This document shows positions 35,947 to 47,935 of a stretch of DNA of 64,000 bases, piece after piece. A program made the translations under genes and the position numbers. Within the stretch, counting starts at the first letter, position 1. Every line of letters starts with the position of its first letter. The DNA comes from Fomitopsis serialis (lineage: Eukaryota > Basidiomycota > Agaricomycetes > Polyporales > Fomitopsidaceae). The notes below the pieces were generated by a model that ran no database searches, was not told the DNA's origin, and saw only the letters and a list, made by a program, of their open reading frames with translations. The stretch covers positions 1-64,000 of the forward strand of contig NW_025955120.1 in NCBI RefSeq assembly GCF_022376445.1, in the 5' to 3' direction.

Positions 35947-38128
35947 ATGGGCTTCTTCAAGCGAATATTCTCTCTCAGCGGCCGTCGCAAGAAAGACAAG
36001 CGAAAACAGTCGCATGGCCCGCTCGTGACCGACGCCGAGGGTCGCATCTTGCGCTCTGAGGACCAAGTGCCCGACACAGATGCCACCCGTCTTCTGCGCT
36101 CTGCGTCGGCGCGCTGGGCAAGCACGGATGCTGTCCAGTCGCTTGCTCCGCGTACGTGCAGTATACAGACTGTTTCACCGATGACTGACGCATTCACTAG
36201 CTTCCGTAAATCATCTTTCCGTCCCAGCGTCGCCCGCACAATCCCTTCAAACCCTTGCAAGCAGTCTTAAGCGCAGTAACACATACTCCGTGCAAGTTCT
36301 TAGTCGCACCCAACACTCGCGCACCGAATTCCCTAACGCCAACCCCCGCATTGACGACCGCAAGCAGCCTTGCACACCACAACAAACTCATGACCAGCAT
36401 ATAACCGACAACGCAGGTGAAGCAGCACCTGCACTACCTGCCATGAAGGCCGTAACCTACACACCCCGAGACGAGAATCGCCTGCGTGCGCTGCGCAGAG
36501 ATCCGTCCGTTCTCAGTCTGCTCAACATGTATGACAATCACGGGCGGCTAGATGAGCACGCTTTCTCGAACAGCCCACCGAACTCAGCGCCCATTCAGGA
36601 GGGTCGCGAACAGACTAAACGTGGTGGATCAACCTTGCGCCAGCTTCTAGGGGACGCAGAGATGCGCGGCGAAGCTACCGAGAGAGACATCTCTTGGGCA
36701 GACCGCTTTCTGCAGTACGTTTACTACACTGCTGCGTAGCATATGCAAAGTCAACTCACATCTCTTAGGCAAGCAGGGTCTGCGGTTTCATCCACATCAT
36801 CTCTCCCTCTGGTCACTCCAGACAACGCCGACAACGCTTTCATTCACGGCGATACCGCTTACAATGACTGCAGCGCATCTGCCGAAAACTCTAGTGAGCT
36901 CTTGGACGGCCATCCTGCGATATCATCGCTGGAAGTGGAGGTCAGCGGTACGAGCGATGTTCTGGACCCAGATCAACCCATTTCTGTCGCCGACAATCTT
37001 GTCACATCCCCCAAGACACCGCAGCAAGCAAACCACGTTTTTGGCTTCTTGAGCGAACGTCGTCGCTCAGTACGCTCCCAAACAGGGTCCGCGTATGGGT
37101 TCTCGACGATCACCCTGCCGCAGCTCGATAGCGCGTCCGCTTCAAGTCAACCCTCTCAGCCCACATCAGACTCGAGCCCGCAAACGCCGTCTTTTGAGGA
37201 ATCACATTGGCATACCAACATCTCGCACGCCGAGGTCAAGACTGCTACGGTGATGAAATTGTCTACTGCCCCCGCTGCTGTTTGCAGTCAGGCCATCATC
37301 GGCGCAAAGGCGCCCGTATCGGCGACTGCACCAAGCGTTGCAGAAGCACCCATGCACAAGCTGGAGTTTCTCGAGTTCCCCGAACTGCAGCGTGCGACAA
37401 CGGGTTCGTCGGTGCATAGCAATGTCACACGCAGGAGCAGCACTGCGCAACCCTCTCGCATCCCCCGCGGTCCTCGTCCTCGGCGCTCGAAACAGTCACT
37501 TAGCCGTGACCTTCGCCAATCGCAAACCGAACTGCCTCTCGACCTGCAACGGCAGCTCGAGAATACGGTCACGGATACCCAGCTCGGCCGAACGGCATCG
37601 GGACAAAGCCAGCGCCCCGGGAGACCGTACGGGCCCCGCGCGGCGGAGTCCTCCAAGAGTGTTGACACGTTCACTGCTGTTGTGCCGCGCAAGCACCGAC
37701 GCAGCACCTCGCGTACCTCTCTTGTCAACGATCAGTACAACGACGTTGAGGAGATACCTCCGCCTCTACCTCCGAAGTCTGCTGCCTCACGCGCTCAGCG
37801 CAGCGCGCATAGGAAGAAGCCCCCGCGCGCCCCGCGGGATGACGACAAAGAGAACAGCGACGTATCACCGAACCCGAGTCCTGCACTAGCCCGTTCGAAG
37901 AGCGCGGCTATGCCTGGTGCGAGTGTATCTGGACCTTCGACGCCGACGCGCACACGTTCGGTGCTTGACGCACGATACCGCAACGACCTGGCGGATGTCC
38001 CCTCACCTGCCTCTTCATCGGAGCTATCACCCATCGCAAAGGACATGATGGACAATCTTCGCAAGCAGCGCTTGCGACTTCAGAATGTCGCGCGTAGGTC
38101 CGGTAGGGGCCTTCGCTCAGCATCATAG
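35947..38128 (+). CDS. Conserved disordered protein of unknown function, possibly membrane-linked
   Basis: Three exons (35947-36151, 36201-36714, 36769-38128) give 692 residues in frame. The N-terminus MGFFKRIFSLSGRRKKDKRK has Gly2 followed by a basic stretch, compatible with N-myristoylation and membrane contact (inference). Conserved-looking islands sit in an otherwise Ser/Pro-rich disordered chain: ENRLRALRRDPSVLSLLNMY, STLRQLLGD, ERDISWADRFLQ, VFGFLSERRRSVRS, PPPLPPKSAA (SH3-ligand type), and the end SPIAKDMMDNLRKQRLRLQN. No catalytic domain. I recognise the style of a conserved basidiomycete hypothetical protein but no function. Confidence 0.7.
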
Positions 38129-38603
38129 TATTTATTGAACCTTACTCGCTCTACGCCTCGCTTCCGTCGTCGTCGGTCGTATTTCGGCTTCATCGTATCG
38201 AGTTTCCCGTGAGCGTGACGAAACCCCTTGTCACGTAGTTCTTCCTAGGCGTATGACCCCCGTATGAGTGACCTATGCAGTGTTAGGCTGTTCTTGGACT
38301 TCCTTCGACTTTCGTGTGTTGTTTGACGTATTGTTAATGGTCATGTTATGTCTTGCCTGGTAGCAGGCCGCGCCTTCCATCATAGTGAACGTTTGAACGC
38401 TTACGGCGGCCATCTTCAGGTTCAGCACAGGCACACAGACCATTGCGGGGAGCGTTCCATTGAGAAGTAGAAAGCACGTAGTGACAGGGAGGGGGGGCAA
38501 CAAAAGTTAACAATAAGTTATAGCGTAAAAAGCTTCGTCAGAACACCCAGTGCCCTTATGTTAAAGTCATGTCATGAAAAGAGTTGGTCGTTTGGTCGGT
38601 CGT
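38129..38603. other. Convergent intergenic region
   Basis: 475 bp between the stops of the 35.9-kb gene and the protease. Presumably holds both 3' UTRs; no gene seen. Confidence 0.5.
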
Positions 38604-41325
38604 TCAGTAGTCGTCAGTGTAGTGATAGGTTGCAGTGTATGCACCCGCCTCCGGGTCCGCCTCAGCCTCCGCGTTGGCCTCGAGCACGAAGTAAGCCGCG
38701 CGCTTGCGAGCCTGGGACCGCGTGTGGTTGCGGACGGCGAGAACGATGGTGACAACGCAAAGCGAGAGCGAGACGATGAACGTGCCCGCGATGAGCGCGA
38801 ACAGCAGCACGCCGTACTCCTCAACAAGGGGCGTGAGGCAGTCGTGCATCGTCTTTGTCGGCTCGCGGTACGAGCGGCGGAACCGCCGCGAGTACTCGTA
38901 GTCGTTGTGGTCATCGTCAGTGCCATACAGGTTGTTGCCGAAGGACGATTGGCTGCCCTTGGGAGTCTCCAATAAGCTGGGGTTCTCTGAGATCGAACCA
39001 GAGCCATCGCCCGAGGATGAGCCATCCGTCGACGAAGAGATGGAGAAGGGGAGCGCGCCAGAAGAAGAGTCGCCCGTCGACGAGCTGTCGGACTGCGTAG
39101 CAGCCGGATCCGCAGACGAATCGGTAGGAGCTGCAGAGGCGTCGGTAGTGGTCGCAGTTGCATCGGTAGGAGTTGCGGCCGCGTCCGACGAGACGGCGGT
39201 GGGTGCAGTGGCATCTGTAGACGAGTCGGTGGGGGTCGCAGCCGCACTCGCGGACGAGTCAGTGGGGGTTGCGGTTGCACCCGCAGACGCGTCGGTAGTA
39301 CTTGCGCTCGCGTCCGTCGAGCTGGCATCCGAGGCGGTGGTGGTGGGCGCAGAAGAATCCGTCGACGAAGCGTCAGTCGTGGCTGCGGGATCGGCAGAAG
39401 CCGTTGACGACGCGTCCGTTGCGGCAGCGGGGTCGGCGGCGACAGTCGCATTCGTGGAAGATGAACCGTCCGCACTCGAAGAAACGGTCGCGTTCGAGGC
39501 ATCCCCGGAGCTCGAACCAGCTAGATTCGGGGAGGCAGTGCTGGCCGGCGCTGAGTCGGTCATGACGGCCGACGGCGCGGAGCTCGACCAAGCCGAGGCG
39601 AAGAGCGGCGTGGTTGTGGGCGCAGCACCGTTGCACGCGATGGGCGCACTACCGGAGACAAGGGCAGCGTACGCGGAGGCTGCAGAGGCAGACGCGGAGG
39701 AAGCGGCGACAGAAGCAGCGGCTTGGGCGTACATCGCCCCGCGCACGGACTCGAACTCCTCCTGCGCGGCATCCATGTCAGTTGTGGGCAGAATCTGCAT
39801 GTACGGGACAGCATCTGCGGACATGTCGCCATAATTGAAGCTGGAGAGGCGCATCTTCAGTCATGACATTTCGGCCAACGCTGAGCAGCACTCACGAGAC
39901 GTAGGCGTTCTTCAGGAAAGCATCACCCAGAATGAGATCGAACTGGTTGTTCACGGGGAAGGTCGAAGGACTATGTGCATGCCATCAGAAGAGATTACAG
40001 CGCAGGAAAGGATTTTGCACTTACCGGAACGTGTTCACGCAGACCTCGGTGTTGTTGATCTCGACGATCGTCGTGAGATCCAAGGGATGGATCGGCACAG
40101 ACATTTCGCTTCACGAGACAGTGAGTCCGCATATACAAGGGTCCTGATAGCTATTCACGTACCCGAACTGGAACTCAACATCGGCCGCCTTGTTGCAGGG
40201 GACGATCCAGAGGCTGCTGTTCGTGTCGTAGTACGAACCATTGATGCCACCGTAAATAGCCTCCACAGCCGCGCCAGGGATGGGCGGGAACGTGAAACCC
40301 GTGTCAAGCACCGCAACGACGGAGCCCTCCGGCGTATCAGGGACCCCGGACGCGTTGAACTGGAAGGGCTTGCCGTTGATGGTCATGCCGCTCAGAATAG
40401 TGGACCAGCGGGGAGCCGCGCCTGTGCCATTGTTGGGGAAGCGGTAGAGCTTCTGCATGTCCGAGACGGTCTCGAATTCAGGCAGGTATTCGCCAATGGT
40501 GAACGCGCCCTCGGTGGTGTACTGTGGGTCATCCGTACGACCGAGCTGGACGGTGAAGAGGGGCTTGGTCTCGTTCTGCATGAAGAGGTTCGAGAGGAAG
40601 GAACGGCCGAGGGTCGAGTCACTCCCGTAGACCTGAGTAATAGTGCCTTCGACGGTAGAACCCGCATCGAATGCGAGACCAAGGATACCGCGCACGTCAT
40701 CTTTGAAGATCGTGCCGAAGTCCGTCGCGTTCGAGATGTTCATGAACGCTGTGAGCGAAGAGTTAGCTTGCAATTTCCTGACATGTAGCCCGCACTCGTA
40801 CCTTGGTTGGGCACAATGTTGTCACCCAACTCAACATTAGCGAACTGGATGGTGCCGGTGACATGCCCAATGCCGTATGCTTCCTCAGCCGGGAGGTCCG
40901 TCGTGTTCGTGAACTCGATTTCGCCGGCCTCGAGGTTGACCCACAGATCGGAAGATCCGGTGTCCAACTGGATGAGGAGCTCTGTAGACGAGGTGCGTGA
41001 ATCTCAGTAAGAAGGAACGTGAGACAGTCGATCAAAACATACCTTCGCCACCAATCGTCATGTTCGTAGCATACTAGTGATCGGTGAGACGCTGAAATTC
41101 GATCACTGGCAGAATAATAAAGCGTACCACCGTATCCTGGAAGTTTACAACGCTGTCGTTGTTTGCATCCTGCTGACGGAACGACCCGACCAAGCGAATG
41201 GCAGGGTTGTGGACACCAGTTCCACGGGAGGAGACCTGAGTATCATGACTGACTCGTACAGGGATGTAGAGTGCATTCGTAAGACCGCACAGCGATGCAA
41301 TAAGGAGACCGAAGAAGGCGTTCAT
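38604..41325 (-). CDS. Pepsin-like aspartic protease (A1) with Ser/Thr/Ala stalk and C-terminal membrane anchor
   Basis: Start at 41325 with signal peptide MNAFFGLLIASLCGLTNA. Exons include 41325-41131, 41073-41043 and one from 40981. The two catalytic motifs are LLIQLDTGSSDLWV and VVAVLDTGFTFPPIPG, separated by YGIGHVTGTIQFANVELGD and DDVRGILGLAFDAG. After the catalytic domain (LILGDAFLKNAYVS) comes a 230-residue stalk of Ser, Thr, Ala and Asp (about 38990-39740), likely O-glycosylated. It is followed by a transmembrane helix (YGVLLFALIAGTFIVSLSLC, then VVTIVLAV) and a short cytosolic tail. It should cleave proteins at the cell surface or in the secretory or vacuolar system. GPI-type yapsins are related, but here the anchor is a membrane helix. 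Confidence 0.85.
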
Positions 41326-43184
41326 GACGAAGAATTAGAAAGTGGGGCAAAAGGGGTGGTAGAAGAAACTGAAATGAAAAAAGCAACCAGTACCAAGGGG
41401 TGTTCCCGGAACGTCCTAGAGGCGCAATACCATCGTCTCTGTCCTTATATTGTTTTCCTAGTCCTGGCGGCTGTGTCACACGTCTGATGAGATTGGCCTG
41501 AAACTCGCATGGAGACGGCACAGCTTCCATCGTTGATGGGCCGTCACATTTCCAGTCATACCGGGATTTCGGCCGGGTTATTGGGCTACTCGGTCAGTCG
41601 AGTGCCACAGACAAAACTCTTCTGCAAAACACACAGTATGTAAGTACCTGCGCAGGTAGTTGTAAGTCGTGGTAGCATACTGGTGTACTGTTTGCCCGAT
41701 ATTCCTGAGAGAACAGTGAGCGATGTTCACGATGTGACCGAGATCCCGGCCCGACATAAGTAGTACAGCCCATCAGTATTCGTAACGAGTTGTAAACGAG
41801 CGTGACAATCCACTTCTTACTGTTGTGACCGGGCGTTTCGAAGCCGGATGATGGCCGTAGCCAAGCCTCCGCAAGAAAGCTGCCGCCGCCACACCGCCGA
41901 GCTCATTAGCGCGTTGTCACATTGTTACTCTCGACCTCTCCAGTCCTCCGGATTCTGCAAAGGCCGCATTCGTGCTCTTGCTAGTAGCAAACGACGCTCT
42001 CAATCATGAGGTGGTGAGTATTCACCCCTCCACATTGGTATGTCACCAATAATTCCGTGGTTTCATTGTCGCTACAGGGTGTTCAGGAACCAGCAATTTG
42101 CTGATTGCTGCTGCCGCAGTGGCATCTGTCAAATCCCATGGCCAGGCGTCCAACGGCCCACAAGGCGATACAGCGGGAGCTGCATCGCGGCACACTGCAC
42201 GTTGAAGGCAGCGTACGTACTGAGTACCGAACGGGTGGTCTCTCCCCCTGATGTGTCTGGATGATGGTGATTCTACACGGTGCGCAGTATCCTCACGCGA
42301 CCTTGGGTGCTCGTTGACAAACCTGGTTGAAACCTATACCAGTCTGGCGGTAGGTTCTCTCAGTCGAGGATGTTCTCAAAAAGCTCGACCGTTGCCCTGT
42401 CCGGCGTTCGATAAAACTCTACAGTAGTAGATGCGCGGTGGGGCCAATAAGGTAAGGCCCCCATGGCTTTCAATATCGTAACAGCTGAGATGAAATCACA
42501 GTAGGGTGCTATTGCAGTCTCATGACGACTTACGCTGATCGTCGGGCAGAAGGTCCAATGCTGCGATTCTTGGCCATGCACCTGCTGCGTCTCGATCTGC
42601 AGGGTGACTGGTCTTGAGCGGCTTTATAGTGCGAGGCCATCCCCAAGCAGTAAGCAACGCCCTGGACGGTCGAGAACCCGGGTCTGGACAGTGGACGATT
42701 GTGAAGCATACCATTTTCAGCCGGGGGTGAGGATGCGTGCGTAAGTGCTTCTGCGAGCTTCATAGAGCCAATTACGTGTGCATCTTCGGGGGTTGTGCGG
42801 GGAAGAGGTGGGGAGGTGATGATGCATGGCGCGTTCCCCAGATCACGTGGGCGCGTTTGATTGGAACGCGTCGTCGGTCCGGAGCATAGCCGTCGTATGT
42901 CGCGCGGCGAAACCGATAATGTCCCGGCCAGGGTCCGCTGCAGGCCCGCCCGCCCGCTCTCTCAGCCCAGAACGCTCGACCCATTTTCCCGATGGACCAT
43001 CCACTCTCCCTCTCGCCATCCCCTGCCGGCCTTCCGACTCGCTAGCCTCCCCGGCGCGCTCGCATCATCCTATAAAGCCCCTCTCCGCACCCGACAGTCG
43101 GGATCTTGTCTTCCCCATCCTCCGCAACACTACCCCACACCCCACATAAACCCCTACCTCCCGCGTGAGGCCCTCTTCCTGACC
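41326..43184. other. Long intergenic region with no supported gene
   Basis: 1.86 kb. Minus-strand frames at 42360-42760 (for example AIAPYCDFISAVTILKAMGA) could be exons of a short gene, but I cannot build a model or name a family. 42960-43184 is C-rich, fitting the promoter and 5' UTR of the xylulokinase gene. Confidence 0.45.
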
Positions 43185-45015
43185 ATGGAGACCTCACCCC
43201 TCTTCCTCGGCCTCGACCTCTCCACCCAAGGTCTCAAGGCCGTACTGATCACGGAGGACAGCGATGTCGTACATGAATCATCTGTCAACTTCGACCGCGA
43301 CCTCCCCAACTACGCGACCACGAACGGTGCCATCCGCGGTCCTGGCCCTGGCGAAGTCACCTCTCCCGTATGCATGTGGCTCGAGGCCTTCGACCTCCTC
43401 ATGGAGCGGATGAAGGCCGCGAACGTCAACTTTGGGCGGATTCTGAGCATCTCTGGCGACGGACAGGTTCGATGGATCCCCATCGTCTCTCATCGTGATG
43501 CTCATACAGCCTTTCCAGCAACACGGATCCGTGTACTGGTCTGATGACGCCGAGCGTATGCTCGCGACGCTCGACCCAGAATGCCCGCTGGAGCAGTTGT
43601 CTCCTGGCGCGTTCTCGCTCCCCAACGCGCCCATCTGGCAGGACTCCTCCACAACTCGCGAGTGCCGCGAACTGGAAGCAGCCGTCGGCGGTGCACAGGC
43701 GCTCGCGGACCTGACCGGAAGCCGTGCCTACGAGCGGTTCACTGGCACACAAATCGCCAAGGTCAGTCACACGACGCGAGTTTGGCATTCCGAATTGACC
43801 ATGGGCCCACATCCTAGCTTCGTCGCACGAACCCCGTAGCGTATGAGGCAACGGCGCGGATTTCTTTGGTGTCTTCGTTCATGCCTTCGCTCTTCTTGGG
43901 GTCAATCGCTCCCATCGAGGTGTCAGATGCGAGTGGAATGAACCTGATGGATGTACTCACCTGCAAGTGGGACGATACTCTGTTGGACGCGTGCGGAGGC
44001 CCGGAGCTGCGGGAAAAGATCGGGCCAGAGCCCGCTCCGGGTGGTACCGTGCTGGGCACGATCAGTCCATGGTGGGTGGGGCGTTGGGGCTTTAACCCCG
44101 GTAAGTTCTCAGCGCCGTGTGCAAGCGTGGTTCTGACGGATCCCTTTACTCCTTGTAGCCTGCTGCATCGCGCCGTTCACAGGTGATAACCCAGCCACCG
44201 TCGTCGCACTCTCCACTCCCGGAGATGCCATCCTTTCCCTCGGGACCTCCACTACTCTCCTACTCTCCATCCCTCCCTCCGACTCCGCGCCCAAGCGCTT
44301 CACGACCTCACACCTCCTTTCTCACCCTACCACGATCGATGCGCACATCGCTATGCTCTGCTACAAGAACGGCGCGCTCGCACGTGAACAGGTCCGGGAC
44401 GCCTACGCCGACGGGCACTGGACACAGTTCAATGCGCTCGTCGAGCAGACGCCGGCTGGCAACGCTGGCTACATGGGCTTCTACTTCCCGCTCCCCGAGA
44501 TCATCCCCCCAAGCGTCCACGGATCCTTCTTCTTCCGTACCAACCCCTCCGTCTCGCCGTCAGACGCGCGCATGATCACTGACGCAGAGATGCCGCGCAC
44601 CGCACACCCCCGGGCGATCCTCGAGTCGCAGTTCCTTTCCATCCGCTCACGCATCGCTGCGATCCTACCACCGGACGCCGCCCCACTGCAGCGGCTCGTG
44701 CTGAGCGGCGGGTCCTCCGCGAACGCGGTGATCCGCCAGCTCGCCGCGGACGTGTTCGGCATGCGCGTCTTCGTCGCGGGCAAGGAGGGCGCGGCGGAGG
44801 GCGGCGCGCAGCTCGCGCGGTACGCGTGGTGGCGCGCGCAGAACGGCGGCGAGGGCACGTTCGAGGAGATGCGCGCGTCGGACGTCGTGGGCGAGCGCAT
44901 GAAGTGCGTCGCGGAGCCCAAGGAGACGAACGTCGCGCTGTACGCGGGGCTGGTGGACGCATACCGCGTGTGCGAGGACCGTGTGGTGGATATGCGTAAC
45001 TTGAAGACTGCGTAG
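43185..45015 (+). CDS. D-xylulose kinase (xylulokinase)
   Basis: Four exons (43185-43466, 43519-43761, 43818-44100, 44159-45015) give 554 residues, normal for the fungal enzyme. FGGY-kinase features: [17 protein letters not shown] (N-terminal phosphate loop), [12 protein letters not shown] across intron 1, WQDSSTT, the second-lobe [16 protein letters not shown], and [20 protein letters not shown]. It phosphorylates D-xylulose with ATP to xylulose-5-phosphate, feeding pentose from hemicellulose into the pentose phosphate pathway in the cytosol. Single copy, no lesion; marks the conserved part of the window. Confidence 0.92.
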
Positions 45016-45164
45016 ATGGGATACCCGGATGGACGAAACTGAAGCAAGATATAGATCGGTAGACGTGCAGTGAGGTATCTACGATATTGTATATTATTCT
45101 TGGGTCTGCCAGGCCGATTAATTTCGGACATCGTTCATACCACGTGACCGCGATATGGTAGTCG

Positions 45165-45584
45165 TCATCCAGAACAGCGGCCAATTCGTCTTTCGGGTTG
45201 AAATCCGTGGTCAACGTTCAACCATGCCTCTCCGTGGTAAGGTCTCCAAGATCCATCGTTATGTCGGTACCAACCCAGGTCCCTGAGAGGCATAGATTCC
45301 CTGAGACGACGTCTCTGTTTAGCGGGCATTACGTCGTCGGACAAGATGACGCCCGGGGGATGGGCTCTGTCTCGATAGTCGACATACAGAGCAAAAACGT
45401 AGTGGAGCTCGTCGTCGGCCCAGCAGGCGAAGACAAGAGGGAAGCCCGCGTTGCACGCGACCCACCACTGCGCTGCGTCGATGTAGGCATGCTCGTTTAC
45501 GACAGGTTCCTTGACAAGGTTGTGTTTCTGGGATATCTCGACTGCGTCCTCGAAGTAGAGGGGCCATCCGAACACCCAAGTCAT
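45165..45584 (-). CDS. GWA family protein, MTW type, without acidic tail
   Basis: 139 residues from 45584: MTWVFGWPLYFEDAVEISQK, VNEHAYIDAAQWWVACNAG, YVFALYVDYRDRAHPPG, RLRESMPLRDLGWYRHNDGS. The core is full length and open. Where relatives splice into the acidic exon (after LYG), the donor is missing and the frame runs into an unrelated 25-residue end (NVDHGFQPERRIGRCSG). It is either a tail-less variant or a decaying copy. It lies just past the xylulokinase 3' end, the first of the array on this side. Confidence 0.6.
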   Translation of the reverse strand: MTWVFGWPLYFEDAVEISQKHNLVKEPVVNEHAYIDAAQWWVACNAGFPLVFACWADDELHYVFALYVDYRDRAHPPGVILSDDVMPAKQRRRLRESMPLRDLGWYRHNDGSWRPYHGEAWLNVDHGFQPERRIGRCSG

Positions 45585-45750
45585 TTCGAAGGTGAATCGC
45601 GACGGAGTACGTGCGGGTAGGCGTGTAAAGGGAGGTGTGATTAAATGGTACCCTAGATGCAACCGTTTTGAAGAGGGTGGGGAGGTTTGGGGATACCCGT
45701 ACGGTACGCCAGTGGCAACTCCCACTGATGCGCGCGGCCGGCTACACGAG

Positions 45751-45776
45751 TGTGGCCTCCGGCATGTGATCGCGAC
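45751..45776 (-). promoter_or_regulatory. Conserved upstream element of a GWA gene
   Basis: Read on the plus strand: TGTGGCCTC then CGGCATGTGATCGCGAC, about 170-190 bp before the start at 45584. The same two-part element (TGTGGCYTC, then CAYGTGAYCG) occurs upstream of the members starting at 46179, 52651 and 53881. Confidence 0.5.
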
Positions 45777-45867
45777 ACACCGCCCAGCCTGAGCCTATCA
45801 GAGTATAAGTATGCTGCTTTCGAGGAGTGATCGCCTCAAGGTCTCGCCAGGCTTGCAAACAGCGATG

Positions 45868-46179
45868 TCACGACATAAGATGAACGGATTCAAGTTTGAA
45901 TTGAGACAGACAAGTGGGCAAGGAAGAATGCGATGTCGATGGCGATGGGGGCTTGATACAGGAGAGGGTGCCGGATTCAAAATACAAATGATACAGCTCA
46001 GGGAGGCTGTCGACCCAACAGGAGAGTATAGGGATCACGCCGACTTGAGCTGCGACCCATTGCTGGGCTGCTTCGATGTACCGATATTCTGGCGCATTCG
46101 GGTCCTTGACGAGATGGTGCTGTTTCGCGATTTCGATCGCATCGTCGTCATAAAGGGGCCAGCCGAGCACCCAGGTCAT
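45868..46179 (-). pseudogene. GWA family copy with internal deletion
   Basis: Starts MTWVLGWPLYDDDAIEIAKQ and is almost identical to the 55.3-kb gene up to VDSLPEL. It then jumps straight into DNA resembling the 3' flank of its relatives (TGTATCATTTG, CCTGTATC, compare 51800-51890). About 350-400 bp, including the second half of the core and the acidic tail, is missing. The 103-residue frame ends in unrelated residues. Confidence 0.65.
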
Positions 46180-46314
46180 GTCAATTATAAACACGCAAGC
46201 AGAGCGCAGAGATTGAAAGAGGAGGACAGAGGTAACCCTCGGATCAGTGTAAGTATGCGGGTTGCAACCGGTGAGCTTGAACAATGAAGACGACACGGTT
46301 TGGACACGATCAAA

Positions 46315-46340
46315 TGTGGCTTCGGTCATGTGATCGTGAC
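46315..46340 (-). promoter_or_regulatory. Conserved upstream element of a GWA gene
   Basis: TGTGGCTTC then GGTCATGTGATCGTGAC on the plus strand, about 135-160 bp before the start at 46179. See the element at 45751. Confidence 0.5.
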
Positions 46341-46712
46341 ATGATCGCCCGGCCAATGACATACGAACGGAGATGGACGTCGGACGTCCAGAGTATGGAG
46401 GCCTGAAGGCGTCCAACGCGATACAAAGTTGGCTCGTAACAACGCCAGGTCAAAATACTCACTTCGCGCCCGCTCACACAGAAGTCCAGCGTGACTGTTG
46501 GCCAGCCTGAGAAAGGTCTCCGCCATCATAACGGCAGAGCCACGAGACAGGTTGAACGTAATGAAGTTGGGGCAATCATGCATATAAAGTACAATGCAAC
46601 ATCGATGGCAATGACAGGATGATACAGGAGTCACGGAGGTAGTAGATCAACGATACAGAGTTTAGACAGTACGACGACAGGCGGAGATGGGGTGAACTGC
46701 GTTGTGTCAAGG

Positions 46713-47451
46713 CTACGGCTCGGTAATGGTGCAACGGGCATCTGCGTGCAACATCAGCCAACAGCGTCATTTCCCATCAAGTGTGGCACACTCACCAAAA
46801 TCCGTTGGCAATGACTGAACCGCTTCAGAGGGGCTGAAGCCCTCTGGGAGTAGGTCCGACTTCGAGACCGCACCGTCGGTCACCGTTTCATTATCGCTCT
46901 CAGCCGTGTCTTCGTCAACGCTGGCGATGTTCATCGAGGCAACTTCGTTATCACCTCCTTCGCCGCTATCTTCATCGCCATCGGTGTCGCTACCCTCGTC
47001 ACTTTCTTCGTCACTGTCATCGACATCCTCGTAAACCGTCTCCTCTGCATTGACAACATCAGTCGCGTCGAAGAAACATAAGGGTAGGGTTAATAAGCTC
47101 ACCATAGAGTTCGCAAGATGGGTCGTCGTGCTGGTACCAACCAAGATCCCTCAGCGGCATCGCCCGCTTGAGACGGCGATACTGCTTTCTGGAGATCGTA
47201 TCCTCGTGGACGAGTTCTATCGGGGGATATCGATTGTTCCCGTAGTCGATATATGCAGCGTACACGACCTCTGGCATGTTGTCGACCCAGCAACAGAGGA
47301 CAGGGACGCCACCAATGTGGTCCGCGACCCACAGCCTGGCTGCTTGAACGCGTTGAGCATCGTTCGCGTTTGGGTTTTTGACGAGATTGTGCTCCTTTGC
47401 GATCTTGATGGCGTCATCGTCGTAGAGAGGCCAGCCGAAGACCCAAGTCAT
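46713..47451 (-). CDS. GWA family protein, MTW type, intact (module 2)
   Basis: Three exons (47451-47103, 47044-46796, 46741-46713), 208 residues, phases consistent. Core: MTWVFGWPLYDDDAIKIAKE, HNLVKNPNAN, VLCCWVDNMPEVVYAAYIDY, NRYPPIELV, RAMPLRDLGWYQHDDPS. The second exon is acidic (VYEDVDDSDEESDEGSDTDG, DEDSGEGGDNE) and then has a block shared by relatives (AESDNETVTDGAVSKSDLLP). A tiny third exon reads DARCTITEP; relatives read DACCTIAEPQP, so this one stops two codons early. No signal peptide. Head to head with the nuclease-like gene at 47936, 484 bp between starts. Confidence 0.75.
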
Positions 47452-47935
47452 GTTGAACGAAGAGGATGATGCGAGTTGATTCGAGAGTGAAAGAGCAACG
47501 ATGCCTATAAATGTCTCGGAGAAACGGGAACGATGGTGTGGCTTCGGCGCTTAATAACGGAATCTACCGTGGCTTGATGTTCATAATGCCATTGTCTGCC
47601 ATATCGGTCATAGCAACCGATCGGCGATCGTGTGGCACCGTGGTAGGCGACGCCCGTTATGGATGTGGCTGACCACAAGGATGTGGTTCTTGGAGCCACA
47701 GTGTGGTTAATCCTTAATCGGGTCGCATGGGCGACGCAACCTAGGCGACGACCACAATGGTCCCACCGTGACATGTCCAATGAAGGAAGTTGTCGTTGCC
47801 ACTGTGACCACACGATTCATCGGGTCATTGGCCACGCGCTAGGCCATGCATTGCAGTCGTATAAAAGGGCCAGCGATACCCATCGAACTTCGTATCATCT
47901 CCTCCGCATAGTACCTCCACCGCTACGTCCCCGCG
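47452..47935. promoter_or_regulatory. Divergent intergenic region, module 2
   Basis: Shared upstream DNA of the two module genes. It shares words with the module 3 region: TCTGCCATATCGG, CAACCGATCG, GTGGCACCGTGG and GCGACGACCACAATG. TATAAAAGG at 47861-47869 lies about 67 bp before the nuclease-like start. Confidence 0.6.

Noticed and set aside
38905..39834. 309-codon plus-strand frame opposite the protease stalk
   Set aside because: Shadow of the Ser/Thr/Ala-rich stalk; the minus strand has the signal peptide, catalytic motifs and anchor.
42360..42760. Short minus-strand gene upstream of xylulokinase
   Set aside because: Frames cannot be joined into a convincing model and match nothing I know.
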